This document shows, one piece after another, positions 1 through 9,884 of a DNA stretch of 64,000 nt. Made by a program: the position numbers and the translations under genes. Each line of letters begins with the position of its first letter. Position 1 is the first letter of the stretch. The stretch is from assembly GCF_000368045.1 (NCBI RefSeq), contig NZ_KB849236.1, forward strand, positions 789,731-853,730. Direction: 5' to 3'. Below the pieces are notes generated by a model, which did no database searches, was not told the DNA's origin, and saw only the letters and a list, made by a program, of their open reading frames with translations. Source of the DNA: Acinetobacter johnsonii CIP 64.6. Its GTDB lineage: Bacteria > Pseudomonadota > Gammaproteobacteria > Pseudomonadales > Moraxellaceae.

Positions 1-534
1 ACGATGGTGTAATTCATCTTCATTCATTTGCACAAGAATATTGCGTGAACGGTCATCTTGAGCAGGGAGTTGGCTGATGTGATGCTGTAAATGCAGGCTC
101 ACTTGGCGTTCAGTTTCTGCAACAAAACCTAAGCTATATTTATCGCCTGCAATGCCTGCGATTGCACCCATGCCAAAGGATAAGCCGTACCAGATTGGAT
201 TGAGCAGACTGGTATGGCTATCTAGCTCTTTTAAGCGGTCTTCACACCATGCAAGATGGTCTTGTTCTTCAATCGCCGCTTGTTCCATTTCGCGGCGTAC
301 ATTCGGCAGTTTTGCCGTTAAAGCTTGCCCATGATAAAGCGCTTGTGCACACACTTCACCACTATGGTTGACCCGCATTAGACCTGCAACATGACGTGCT
401 TCACTCACTGCGAGTTGGGTTTCTACCGCCTTGCCTGGGTTTTCACGTTGAGCAGACGTTGTGCCTGGAACTAAGCTACGCAGGGCTTGATCAAAAGAAT
501 TGATAAATTTATCGATGCCAGTGTAATGACGCAT
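1..534 (-). CDS. coq7: 2-polyprenyl-3-methyl-6-methoxy-1,4-benzoquinone monooxygenase (partial)
   Basis: Di-iron hydroxylase of the late ubiquinone pathway, acting at the inner membrane. The protein starts MRHYTGIDKF at the ATG at 534 and is cut by the window edge after 178 codons, so the C-terminus is missing; the family is about 210 residues long. Carboxylate and histidine iron ligands are visible at E60 (SGEVCAQALYHGQ) and at E90 and H93 (IEEQDHLAW), the two ExxH-type motifs expected of Coq7. The MFS gene downstream on the same strand begins far away and ends only 4 bases from this start. It is therefore divergently placed relative to nothing here and simply lies upstream in transcription order. 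Confidence 0.93.
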   Translation of the reverse strand, partial: MRHYTGIDKFINSFDQALRSLVPGTTSAQRENPGKAVETQLAVSEARHVAGLMRVNHSGEVCAQALYHGQALTAKLPNVRREMEQAAIEEQDHLAWCEDRLKELDSHTSLLNPIWYGLSFGMGAIAGIAGDKYSLGFVAETERQVSLHLQHHISQLPAQDDRSRNILVQMNEDELHHR

Positions 535-538
535 AACT

Positions 539-1858
539 TTAGTCCTCTAACTCAGGTTGTACAGTTTTTAGCATGGGTTTGAGTCGATATAACAACCACA
601 GCGTAAAGCCCGCACTTAATACAGCAGTAATGCTGAAAAGTATTTTAATATCAATCTTCAAAACACTTAAAATGATAATCGAAAATATAGCAGAAGACAC
701 CATAAACACCGCATTTAATATGTTGTTTGCGGCAACAACACGTGCACGATGTGAATGCGGTGAATAGGCTTGCATCATGGCGTATAGCGGCACAATATAA
801 AAACCACCACTGATGCCGAGCAAGGTCACCGCAAGCATGACATGGTAGTAAATTGCACCGTGGTTAAACATATCCGCGATATTCATCATCGCGCCTGTAC
901 GCTCAGGTACAAAAGCTAGACTCAAAGCCAAGTAAAAGGCAAATAGGGTGAGCCCAATCGCACCGATTGGCACCATTTTAATATTCACTTCAGAGCCACC
1001 AATTCTACGACACAGCAGGGAGCCAACTCCAATCCCGACAGAAAAGAACGTGAGTAAAAGACTGACGACATTTTCTGATGCATGTAGGTTTTGTTGAGTC
1101 AACTGTGGAATTTGGGTGAGATAGGTCGCGCCGTAAAACCAATACCACGAATTTCCCAGTAAAATCATAAAGATGAGGGGGAGGCTTTTGGCATATTTGA
1201 GTGTTTGAAAACTGGTTCTAAAGAAATTCCAGTCAATTTTTAACTCGGGTGAGCTGACTTGCTGTTTTAAAATAAATCGACTGGAGAGATAACCCAAAAT
1301 GGCAATGATGACGACAGTCAGGCTGATCCAAATAAGATTGCCTTGAGAAACCGAAATGACTGCGCCACCCAAAATCATCCCGATTAAAATAGCAATGGAG
1401 GTGCCCGACTGAAATAGCGCATTGCCCGACATGAGTTCATTCGGTTTTAGAATCTCAGGTAAAATGGCGTATTTAATGGGGCCAAAGAAGGTGGAGTGTG
1501 TGCCCATCATAAATAGAGCCAAGAGCAGCAGCCATAAATTGCCCAACAAGAAACCCGCGGAACCGATGAGCATAATCACAATTTCTAGAACTTTGATGCT
1601 ACGAATGAGTTGTGAGCGCTCAAACTTATCGGCAATTTGTCCTGCAGTTGCAGAAAAAATGAAGTAAGGCAAAATAAATAACAGCGCGGCTAAATTATTT
1701 AAGGTACTAACATCCGCGGCTTGTTGATTAATCCATCCATAAGTAATGACTAAAAGCAAAGCTTGTTTATAGACATTGTCGTTTAAAGCACCAAAAAATT
1801 GGGTAATAAACATGGGAAGAAAACGACGGGTACTTAATAGATGTTCATGGTTTTTCAT
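539..1858 (-). CDS. MFS transporter, LplT-like
   Basis: Inner-membrane transporter of about 440 residues with roughly twelve hydrophobic segments. The N-terminal stretch FFGALNDNVYKQALLL resembles the lysophospholipid transporter LplT and the MFS half of LplT-Aas fusions, so lysophospholipid flipping is a possible role, but the substrate is inferred. I use the ATG at 1858 (MKNHEHLLS); an in-frame ATG five codons earlier, at 1873, is also possible, and neither has a clear ribosome-binding site. The gene ends 4 bases before the coq7 start on the same strand, which suggests cotranscription of this gene with coq7 downstream. Confidence 0.75.
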   Translation of the reverse strand: MKNHEHLLSTRRFLPMFITQFFGALNDNVYKQALLLVITYGWINQQAADVSTLNNLAALLFILPYFIFSATAGQIADKFERSQLIRSIKVLEIVIMLIGSAGFLLGNLWLLLLALFMMGTHSTFFGPIKYAILPEILKPNELMSGNALFQSGTSIAILIGMILGGAVISVSQGNLIWISLTVVIIAILGYLSSRFILKQQVSSPELKIDWNFFRTSFQTLKYAKSLPLIFMILLGNSWYWFYGATYLTQIPQLTQQNLHASENVVSLLLTFFSVGIGVGSLLCRRIGGSEVNIKMVPIGAIGLTLFAFYLALSLAFVPERTGAMMNIADMFNHGAIYYHVMLAVTLLGISGGFYIVPLYAMMQAYSPHSHRARVVAANNILNAVFMVSSAIFSIIILSVLKIDIKILFSITAVLSAGFTLWLLYRLKPMLKTVQPELED

Positions 1859-2033
1859 GCTTTTGCACTGCATTAAGTTTTATTAAGAAATGTGACTAAT
1901 TGCTCAAACGTTCAATAAAATCATGTAATATATTTAAAACCTGAAATTGGGTAAAATAATCAATAGATTTCAGTTCTTTTGTGACAATTCATTAGAGCAA
2001 ATCCATAACGATTAAATAAATTTAGAGTTTTCT

Positions 2034-4787
2034 ATGCTTGCTAAAACACAATTTAAAAAGTCGACTCTTTCATTGAGTATGAATTCTCTCATACCGTGGC
2101 ATCATAACAATAAATATTTGTGTCTGAGTATCTTTTTAACGCTTTTGTCACAAGCGGCTTTGGCTGAAACACCCGTTGCGATTGAACCAAGTAACGCGGA
2201 AGTCGATCCACAAATTTCTACACAATTCACTGAAGACATTAAAAAAGAAGCAATTCGCCAAGGTATGGGCAGTGCGGACGAATTAAAAAAAGTTGAAAAT
2301 TCTGTGGTTCAGCCCACGGTTCCAGACAGTATGCAAATGTTGCAACAACAGCAGATGGCTTTAAAAAATTTACCTGAATTTGCACCGATTGAGTTTGATA
2401 ACCTTGAAGACTTGCCAACTGTCCAAGTTGACCAAGGTATGGCCAATGATATTTATCAGGTAGCTGAGCAAGCGAAAGCAGAAGCTCAAGCTTACCGTAG
2501 TGGCCAAAAGACAGAGTTGGTGCTAAGCGATGCAACTCAACAGGAAATGGCGGAAATTAATCAAGCTCCAGTCAATGTTGATCAACTGATGCAAAGCATT
2601 CAAGCAGACAGTAAAATTTCAGTAGAAGCCAACACGGAAGGCAATACTTTAGATTTTGGCATGAGTGCTGAAGAGCAAATTGCCAAAGAACCTAATTTCT
2701 TTAAACGCATGCTTTATAAAATTCGACCACCAAGAGAATTAGATACTGCAAAGGTGCCGCGGATCAGTGCGGATGTCGAAATCATCAATGCGAAATATGA
2801 AGGTGAAATATCCGATAAAGCGTATCAGGCCGCTTTGGTTAATTTAAAAGAAAATATTAAAGGCAAGGTTTCGAGCTTTACTGAAGAATCTTTTGAAGAC
2901 TTTCCTTCGGCACTGCCACAGTTGCGGACACTTTCCAACCAAGCTGCTCAAGCCGTCGGGTTTTATAATGCTGAGTTTAAGTTTGAAAAAACCAGCAGTA
3001 ATCGTGTGCGCATTCAAGTGGTACCGAATAACCCTGTGCGGATTGAAGAACAAAACATCGAGTTTAGTGGTGCAGGTCAGTACTTACCGCAGTTCCAAGT
3101 GATTAAAGTCTTACCTGAACAAGATGTTGGTGATGTATTGCACCACGGCTTATACGAGTCGACGAAAGCACGAATTAATGAAGCGGCCAGCAATAACGGT
3201 TTCTTTGATAGTTACTGGCGCTTACATGATGTGAAAGTTGAACAGCCGCAAAATACCGCAGACATTAACTTACGTTATGAAACAGGTGAACGCTATAAAC
3301 TCGGCGGTGTTGAGTTTGTGATGAGTGACCCAAGCAAACCACTGCCTATTGATTTAGATGTTTTGCAAAGTTTAGTGACTTGGGAGCCTGGCGCGGACTA
3401 TACCTTTTGGCGTGTTAATGGTTTGGCCAATAATTTGACCAACTCACGTTACTTTAACTACAGCTTGGTAGATGCCGTTCGACCGGACCCTGTTGAAAGA
3501 ATTCGCGAGTTACCCCCTGATTTACAGCAATTGGTCGATGAACAACAGCTTTCTAGTCAAGATGCTTTGATCCAAGAGAGGAAAGAAGTTGTTTCAAATC
3601 GTGAAGTAACACAGTCTGTGGTGAGCGAAGCACAGTTCGCCGGTGTCAATGATGCCGAGCAGAACAAAGCACAAGCAGCGCTTCGCACCGCACAAGAAAC
3701 CAAAGAAAGTGAAGAAGAACGTTTAAAACTGGAAGCTCGAGAAACAAAAGTAATTCCTGTTAAAGTTACTTTAAATGCGGACCAGTTAAACAGTGTAGAA
3801 GTCGGCGCAGGTTATGGTAGTGACTCTGGTGCGCGTTTACGTGCGCAATACCGTCGTGCCATTGTAAACCGACGTGGTCACTCTTTTGACGCCAACTTTG
3901 AGCTTTCAGAAATTCGTCAGTCTATCGACGGTCGTTATAATATTCCCTATAAGCATCCACTAAATGATTATATCAGTCTCGTGGGGGGGTATGAGCGTGA
4001 AGTGCGTGATGATGTGGGACAGGGCGTAAACTTACTCACAGAATCAGCAGTTGCAGGGGCTGACCGTGTCATTAAAAACCCAATGGGGAACTGGCAACAT
4101 ACTTATGGGGTGCGTTACCGTTTAGACCGCTTAACGCAAAAAGGTACAGCGAGTGCAACAGATATCCCTGATGCATTTATTGCCAATGATGACCCAGAAC
4201 AAGAGTCACTTTTATTGGGCTATGAAATTTCTAGAATTGACAGTGATAAACGGGTCAACCCAAGCAAAGGAATTAAACAAACCTATAAAATTCAATTGGG
4301 GAGCGAAAGCCTACTTTCAGATGCAGATATGGCCATCGTAAACGCGGGTTGGCGTTTTATCTATTCCTTGGGTGAAAATGACAATCACCAATTTGTCGGA
4401 CGTGGCGATCTCGGTTATATCTTTACCCCAGACTTTAATAAAGTCCCTTATAACTTACGTTATTTCACGGGTGGAGACCAAGGCATTCGTGGTTTTGACT
4501 ACAAGAGTTTGTCACCTGTGGTCGATGGTTTTAAAGTGGGTGGTCAAGCCTTAGCTGTCGGCTCCATGGAATACAATTACCAATTTAAAGAAGGCTGGCG
4601 TGCGGCAGTATTCAGCGACTTTGGTAATGCTTATGATACAGATTTTAGCAATGACACCGAATACAGTGTCGGTCTTGGTGTGCGCTGGGCATCACCGATA
4701 GGCCCGATCCGGATTGATGTAGCTTCAGGTATTTCTGATGATAGTCATCCGATACGTGTGCATTTCTTTATTGGCTCATTATTATAA
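2034..4787 (+). CDS. tamA: Autotransporter/translocation assembly outer-membrane protein TamA
   Basis: BamA-superfamily outer-membrane component of the TAM complex, which helps insert outer-membrane proteins. A signal peptide ends near residue 45 (SQAALA before ETP). POTRA-type sequence covers roughly residues 230-490. A beta-barrel of the surface-antigen family follows from about residue 585 to the end, with the conserved GGDQGIRGF motif near residue 820. At 917 residues it is far longer than E. coli TamA (about 577). The extra length is a Q/E-rich segment of about 180 residues after the signal peptide and a charged, probably coiled-coil insertion around residues 484-572. The gene lies 24 bases upstream of tamB, the usual operon order. 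Confidence 0.92.
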   Translation: MLAKTQFKKSTLSLSMNSLIPWHHNNKYLCLSIFLTLLSQAALAETPVAIEPSNAEVDPQISTQFTEDIKKEAIRQGMGSADELKKVENSVVQPTVPDSMQMLQQQQMALKNLPEFAPIEFDNLEDLPTVQVDQGMANDIYQVAEQAKAEAQAYRSGQKTELVLSDATQQEMAEINQAPVNVDQLMQSIQADSKISVEANTEGNTLDFGMSAEEQIAKEPNFFKRMLYKIRPPRELDTAKVPRISADVEIINAKYEGEISDKAYQAALVNLKENIKGKVSSFTEESFEDFPSALPQLRTLSNQAAQAVGFYNAEFKFEKTSSNRVRIQVVPNNPVRIEEQNIEFSGAGQYLPQFQVIKVLPEQDVGDVLHHGLYESTKARINEAASNNGFFDSYWRLHDVKVEQPQNTADINLRYETGERYKLGGVEFVMSDPSKPLPIDLDVLQSLVTWEPGADYTFWRVNGLANNLTNSRYFNYSLVDAVRPDPVERIRELPPDLQQLVDEQQLSSQDALIQERKEVVSNREVTQSVVSEAQFAGVNDAEQNKAQAALRTAQETKESEEERLKLEARETKVIPVKVTLNADQLNSVEVGAGYGSDSGARLRAQYRRAIVNRRGHSFDANFELSEIRQSIDGRYNIPYKHPLNDYISLVGGYEREVRDDVGQGVNLLTESAVAGADRVIKNPMGNWQHTYGVRYRLDRLTQKGTASATDIPDAFIANDDPEQESLLLGYEISRIDSDKRVNPSKGIKQTYKIQLGSESLLSDADMAIVNAGWRFIYSLGENDNHQFVGRGDLGYIFTPDFNKVPYNLRYFTGGDQGIRGFDYKSLSPVVDGFKVGGQALAVGSMEYNYQFKEGWRAAVFSDFGNAYDTDFSNDTEYSVGLGVRWASPIGPIRIDVASGISDDSHPIRVHFFIGSLL

Positions 4788-4811
4788 TATTTAACACTTT
4801 TTGGGAAGACT

Positions 4812-7800
4812 ATGGCTGAAGTAGAACAGCAGCAAGAACCAACACCACCTGCGCCGCTTGCCAAACAGCGACGTATTTTTAGAAGTGTCATTTTGACGCT
4901 GTTGTTGACGCTCATCTTGTTGGTGATATCGCTTGCGGTCATGTTTTCTACCGATAAAGGCAGTAAGTTCTTACTCGACCAAGTTTTACAACGCCAGCAG
5001 ATTATCCAATATGAATATGAAGGTGGTAATCTGTGGAAAGGCATTATCCTTAAAAATGTGGTGGTTACCTTAAAGCCTGTCGATGTCAAAATTGACCGTG
5101 CTGACGTGAGTTTGGGGTGGCGCGCCATCTTGGATAAAGAGATTCATCTACGTGAAGCTGATGTGCGTAATCTACGCATCATTACTAAAGGTGAACCGAG
5201 TGATGAACCGTTTAAGTTCAGCGAAATTAAATTACCCTTTGTTTTACGTTTAGATACAGCAGATGTTGATCATTTAAATATCCGTACCGCATCCGATGCC
5301 GAAGTTAATTTTTATGATGTGCATTTAAATAACGCTCTCTGGTCGGGGACGGAACTTGAGTTTGAAGACTCTCGTATGGACATGGGCTATCTAGCAGTTC
5401 GTAATGCAACTGGGAAAATGAAATTCTCAGGGAAATATCCACTTGAAGCGACCGCCATTGCAAACTTACCGGCACTGCGTGATAGTTTAAATGTGTATGA
5501 TATTGCGGTACACGCAACGGGGACACTGGATACCATCCAAGCGGGTTTTGCAACGCGGACACCTGACCTGTTGACAGGTTGGGCCATTTTGCACCCTGTA
5601 CGTAAGCATGTACCGATGCAAGGTCAGCTTAAATTTAATCATTACAACTTACCACTCCTGACCGATTACAAACTCTATGCTGAAAAAGGCGTTGCTAAAT
5701 TTTCAGGTGATATCCAACGTTTAAATATCGACTTAAATACAGATCTGAGTGGTAAAGACATTCCAAAAGGTCAATATACTGCTTTGATGCATACCGATTT
5801 GGTTCATCAACTTGACATTGATAACCTAAATGCTCAGTTGATGAAAGGTTCGGTCAATCTGGGTGGTGTGGTGAGTTGGAAAGATCATGTCACTTGGGAT
5901 GTACAAGGTCGTTTAGATAAAATCAATCCTAAAGACGATGTACTGCCACAAGTGGTTTCTGACTTTCTACCGCCAAGTTTAGATGCAAAAATTGCATCTA
6001 AAGGTACGCTTGAAAAGGGTTTACACTTAACCGCAGATCTAGACTTTGATCGTTATGAAGCATGGCATCTCGCACTAGACCAAAACCCAGAGAAAAATAA
6101 CAAAGTCCAGCCAATGTTGATGGATGTCTCTTGGAAAAATATTGACCGCGCCGTGCCTTATATCGGTTGGTTAAGTAGTGCTTCAGGGGATGTAAAACTG
6201 GCGTTAGTTGAAGGTCAGCAAGATATTCATGTTGCCACTGTTGTGAGTAAACACGAAAAAGCGACGTTACCTGCGGGTAATTACCTCGCACAGTTAAATT
6301 TTAAAAATAATAATTTAAATGTGCCGAGTTTTAGTTATGTGGCAGGCAAGGGAAGCTTAAGTGGCAATGCGGTGGTTGAGCTGCCAGATGAGAAACGTCA
6401 ACTGAAGTGGAAAGCCGCTTTAAACGCGAAAGATTTTAATCCGCAAATGGTTGCAGAAGCTTCACCGGTTAATCTATTGAACGGAAAGCTACAAGCAAGT
6501 GGCTATGCCAAACCGAATCAGCAAATCATTCAGCTACAGGGCATTGATCTGACTGGAAAAATGGTGGGCAATAATGAAACGGTTCACTTAACGGGTAAGT
6601 CAACAGCGGCACTCCTGTTTAATGATGAAAAAGCTGGTGGTGCTTTCAAAGGCTATGCAGTGAACTATGATGGTGCTTTAAAAGCCAGCCAGTTTGAAGC
6701 CAGTCAGGGCACGTTAAACCTAAAACTTTCAGGAACGCCTGAATTTATTAAAGTAACTGAGTTGAAACACAATGGTGTGGCAGGTCAAATTAATGCCAGT
6801 GGTTTGGTGCATTTTATTCACGGTATCACTTGGGATGTGAATGCAGCATTCATTCGTTTTAAACCACAATATTTTGCATCTAGTGTTAAAGGCGAATTGT
6901 CTGGTGTGGTGAAAACCAAAGGCACATGGTCGGATGCTTTAAAACGCATTAACATTGAGAGCTTAAACCTCGCAGGTACACTGAACAATAAGCCAGTCCG
7001 TGGCACGGGTAATTTGGCTTTAGTGCTCAACTCCAGCGAAAAGGGCTTTTTACCGCAACAGTTTGAAGCGAATAATCTACTGTTGGCTTATGCCAAAAAC
7101 CAAGTGCAAGCGACGGGTAATGCACAAAACCTGAGACTGAATATTAATGCACCTGCTCTGTATGAAATTTATGCGGGCTTACGTGGCCGTGCCTACGGCT
7201 ATTTAAATATCCAATCTCAACCACGTTTAAGAGCTACCGCAAACTTAGCAGTGGATAATTTTGGCTTTAAAGATCTGATTGATATGCGTAAATTACGCAT
7301 TGTCGGGCAGTTGCCGACATCGGAAACAACGCCGTCATTATTGACTGCAAAAATGGAAAGCTTAAGAAGTGGTAACCGTGAAATTCAACAAGGTGAAATT
7401 TCACTGGCAGGTATTCGCAAAGCTCATTTATTAAAAGTTTCTGCACAAAATGAAAAGTCGAAATTTTATGTGCAATTGGCAGGTGGTTTTAATGCGCAAA
7501 ATGATTGGTTAGGTCAGATCCAAAAAGGTGATTTTGACTCTTTACGTGCACGTTTGGTACAGCGCCAAAATGCAGCAGTTGTCTATAACAGTGCCAAAGC
7601 AGATTTGTTGATTGGTGCGCATTGTTGGATGAGTCAACAAAGTCAGTTGTGTTTTGACCAGCCGATTCGTGTCAGTAAAACACGTGGCAATATTTCATTC
7701 GTGACTCAAAACCTCGACCTAAACGACTTTGCTGCCTTTATGCCTGAAGGATTAGCGATTACAGGTAAGTTAAATGGACATGCTAAAGCGGTTTGGGCAC

Positions 7801-9329
7801 AAGGATCTAAACCAAAAATTGATGCGCGCTTAGTCACCCGTGATGGTGTGATTGGCTTGGCGGCGGATGACCCACAAGATATGGGTTCAACCTTAAAATA
7901 TGAACAAGTGGCTTTGGTTGCCAAAAGCATCGCGGAAGGTTTACAAATCCGTTTGGATGTCAAAACACCTGAAATTGGTGTGGGCTATGCCAATGTGGTT
8001 ATTGATCCGTATCGGGACAGCATGCCTATGCGCGGTGAAATTGCATTTGATCAGGTGCAACTCAAAGTCTTTAAACCTTTCATTGCTGATGTACGTTCGA
8101 TGGGCGGAACACTTTCGTATGCAGGTAAAATTAATGGAACGCTAAAAGCACCACTACTTACAGGCGATGTCCGTCTGAAAGATGGTTCAATTAGTATGAT
8201 CTCACTTCCAGTCAATTTGACCAATATTCAGCTGTATTCCGCTATACGCCAAGACCAAGCCACCATCAATGGTGCTTTTAACAGTGGTCGTGGTGTGGGG
8301 ACACTTACAGGGACGGTAGATTGGAAAAATGATCCACGTATTCAGCTTCAGTTGAATGGAGAAAATCTACTGATTCGCCAAGCGCCATTAATTACCGCGC
8401 TAGTGACACCAAAAATCACACTGGATGTTTTACCGTTGAGTAAGAAATTAACCTTAAACGGTGAAATTCAAGTTCCTCGTGCGCTTATTTCGATGCCTGA
8501 AGCATCTGTACCTGTGGTGAACGTATCGTCAGATGTACGCGTGGTCAGAGAAGGTCAAAACCAATTGGCGATTTTAAATAGCGCAAAACCTTGGGACATT
8601 CGTGCTGATGTGATGGTTGGACTAGGTAATCAAGTTGTGTTCCAAGGGTTTAATAGTCGTATTCCATTGTTAGGTCGTTTATATCTATCGCAGCGCGGTG
8701 CTGAAACCGCAATGAGTGCCAATGGTGCAATTGGGGTAAGTCAGAAAGTTAAAATTGAAGCTTATGGACAGAGTTTGGATTTAAACCGTGCCATAGCGCG
8801 TTTTAACGGTGTGTTGAGCAACCCAACACTGGATGTCGATGCAAATAAAAATGTACAAGGCAGCACGGTGGGTTTCCGTGTGACGGGTACGGCAACATCA
8901 CCAAATATTCAGGTCTATAACGATGCAGGGCTGTCTGAGCAAGAAGCTTTGAACGCGTTAATTACAGGCCGCATTAACGAAGGTACAAGCGGTTTAAGTC
9001 AAACGGAAGGCTTCAAGTCAGATGTCAACAACACCATTGCTGCTGCAGGGATTAGTTTGGGTTTAGGCGGTACACGCGCCTTTACGAACCAAATTGGACG
9101 TACTTTTGGCTTAAGTGGTTTAGCATTGGATGCGCAAGGCACAGGGGATGACACACAAGTCAGCCTGACGGGTTATATTACACCTGACTTATATATTCGT
9201 TATGGCGTGGGTGTCTTTACGCCAGTCAATAAACTGACTCTGCGTTATCAAATGAACAAACGTATGTACTTAGAGGCGAGTCAGTCATTAGAGCGTGCAA
9301 TCGACGTCTTCTATAACTGGAAGTTCTAA
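4812..9329 (+). CDS. tamB: Translocation/assembly module protein TamB
   Basis: AsmA-like protein that spans the periplasm and partners TamA; family members are implicated in outer-membrane protein assembly and in phospholipid transport between the membranes. A single N-terminal membrane anchor covers about residues 24-46, preceded by a proline-rich cytoplasmic tail with KQRR. A long repetitive beta-rich body follows, and the C-terminal DUF490 domain ends in the aromatic YNWKF. The length of 1505 residues is somewhat above E. coli TamB (1259). Spacing to tamA is 24 bases and a strong terminator follows, so tamAB is a two-gene unit. Confidence 0.93.
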   Translation: MAEVEQQQEPTPPAPLAKQRRIFRSVILTLLLTLILLVISLAVMFSTDKGSKFLLDQVLQRQQIIQYEYEGGNLWKGIILKNVVVTLKPVDVKIDRADVSLGWRAILDKEIHLREADVRNLRIITKGEPSDEPFKFSEIKLPFVLRLDTADVDHLNIRTASDAEVNFYDVHLNNALWSGTELEFEDSRMDMGYLAVRNATGKMKFSGKYPLEATAIANLPALRDSLNVYDIAVHATGTLDTIQAGFATRTPDLLTGWAILHPVRKHVPMQGQLKFNHYNLPLLTDYKLYAEKGVAKFSGDIQRLNIDLNTDLSGKDIPKGQYTALMHTDLVHQLDIDNLNAQLMKGSVNLGGVVSWKDHVTWDVQGRLDKINPKDDVLPQVVSDFLPPSLDAKIASKGTLEKGLHLTADLDFDRYEAWHLALDQNPEKNNKVQPMLMDVSWKNIDRAVPYIGWLSSASGDVKLALVEGQQDIHVATVVSKHEKATLPAGNYLAQLNFKNNNLNVPSFSYVAGKGSLSGNAVVELPDEKRQLKWKAALNAKDFNPQMVAEASPVNLLNGKLQASGYAKPNQQIIQLQGIDLTGKMVGNNETVHLTGKSTAALLFNDEKAGGAFKGYAVNYDGALKASQFEASQGTLNLKLSGTPEFIKVTELKHNGVAGQINASGLVHFIHGITWDVNAAFIRFKPQYFASSVKGELSGVVKTKGTWSDALKRINIESLNLAGTLNNKPVRGTGNLALVLNSSEKGFLPQQFEANNLLLAYAKNQVQATGNAQNLRLNINAPALYEIYAGLRGRAYGYLNIQSQPRLRATANLAVDNFGFKDLIDMRKLRIVGQLPTSETTPSLLTAKMESLRSGNREIQQGEISLAGIRKAHLLKVSAQNEKSKFYVQLAGGFNAQNDWLGQIQKGDFDSLRARLVQRQNAAVVYNSAKADLLIGAHCWMSQQSQLCFDQPIRVSKTRGNISFVTQNLDLNDFAAFMPEGLAITGKLNGHAKAVWAQGSKPKIDARLVTRDGVIGLAADDPQDMGSTLKYEQVALVAKSIAEGLQIRLDVKTPEIGVGYANVVIDPYRDSMPMRGEIAFDQVQLKVFKPFIADVRSMGGTLSYAGKINGTLKAPLLTGDVRLKDGSISMISLPVNLTNIQLYSAIRQDQATINGAFNSGRGVGTLTGTVDWKNDPRIQLQLNGENLLIRQAPLITALVTPKITLDVLPLSKKLTLNGEIQVPRALISMPEASVPVVNVSSDVRVVREGQNQLAILNSAKPWDIRADVMVGLGNQVVFQGFNSRIPLLGRLYLSQRGAETAMSANGAIGVSQKVKIEAYGQSLDLNRAIARFNGVLSNPTLDVDANKNVQGSTVGFRVTGTATSPNIQVYNDAGLSEQEALNALITGRINEGTSGLSQTEGFKSDVNNTIAAAGISLGLGGTRAFTNQIGRTFGLSGLALDAQGTGDDTQVSLTGYITPDLYIRYGVGVFTPVNKLTLRYQMNKRMYLEASQSLERAIDVFYNWKF

Positions 9330-9345
9330 AGCTACTCTTCTGCTA

Positions 9346-9378
9346 AATAAAGCCTACATCATGTAGGCTTTATTTTTT
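9346..9378 (+). terminator. tamAB terminator
   Basis: A 12-bp perfect stem (AATAAAGCCTAC with its complement) and a five-base loop are followed by T6. It starts 17 bases after the tamB stop codon. The A-rich 5' side means it could also work on the other strand. Confidence 0.85.
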
Positions 9379-9536
9379 GGTGTTAAAAAAGCTTAATTCG
9401 CCATTTGATAAAAATTTTTATTTGGTAGATGAAGAAAACCTATGAATAACAGACACTAGATACTTAAAATCAATTAAACCATAATGAAAGTAGGTGTATA
9501 GTAAATGGACTTGCTAAATTTAGAGTGATGATCCCT

Positions 9537-9740
9537 ATGCCGATCAATTTTGTAATACGCTTTGCAGTGATTTTATTTTCAGTTTTAATTTTAGTGGCGC
9601 TTGCTATTCAGTTTTTCTTTGATCCGCACTATACCGTGGTCTTTTGGATCTTTGCGATGCCGTTCATTTTAGGTACTCCAATTCTAGCATCTGTAGTTTT
9701 AGCGAAAAATGAAGAGCTTGATATTCACTCAGTCAATTAA
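9537..9740 (+). CDS. Small membrane protein, unknown function
   Basis: I do not recognise this protein. It has about 67 residues with two predicted membrane segments, VIRFAVILFSVLILVALAI and then FWIFAMPFILGTPILASVV, joined by a short FFDPHY turn. GTG at 9525 and ATG at 9528 lie in frame upstream. ATG at 9537 is preferred because the TAGAG at 9521-9525 then sits at a workable distance. A terminator follows at 9771, so the gene is probably transcribed alone. Confidence 0.6.
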   Translation: MPINFVIRFAVILFSVLILVALAIQFFFDPHYTVVFWIFAMPFILGTPILASVVLAKNEELDIHSVN

Positions 9741-9770
9741 AAATGACCTGAAAATCTAGCTTTTCAAAAT

Positions 9771-9800
9771 AAAAAGTCCGTCAAGTGATGGGCTTTTTTA
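9771..9800 (+). terminator. Terminator after small membrane protein
   Basis: A 13-bp stem with two G-U pairs (AAAAAGTCCGTCA against TGATGGGCTTTTT) has a two-base loop as written, so the top pairs will be open. A T-run follows. Confidence 0.75.
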
Positions 9801-9884
9801 TGTAATCTTGAATTTTGCAAAACTCGCACAGTTTTTTTTAAATATATTTGCTATGTTGATCTTTTATTTAAAGAAATATTTTTT

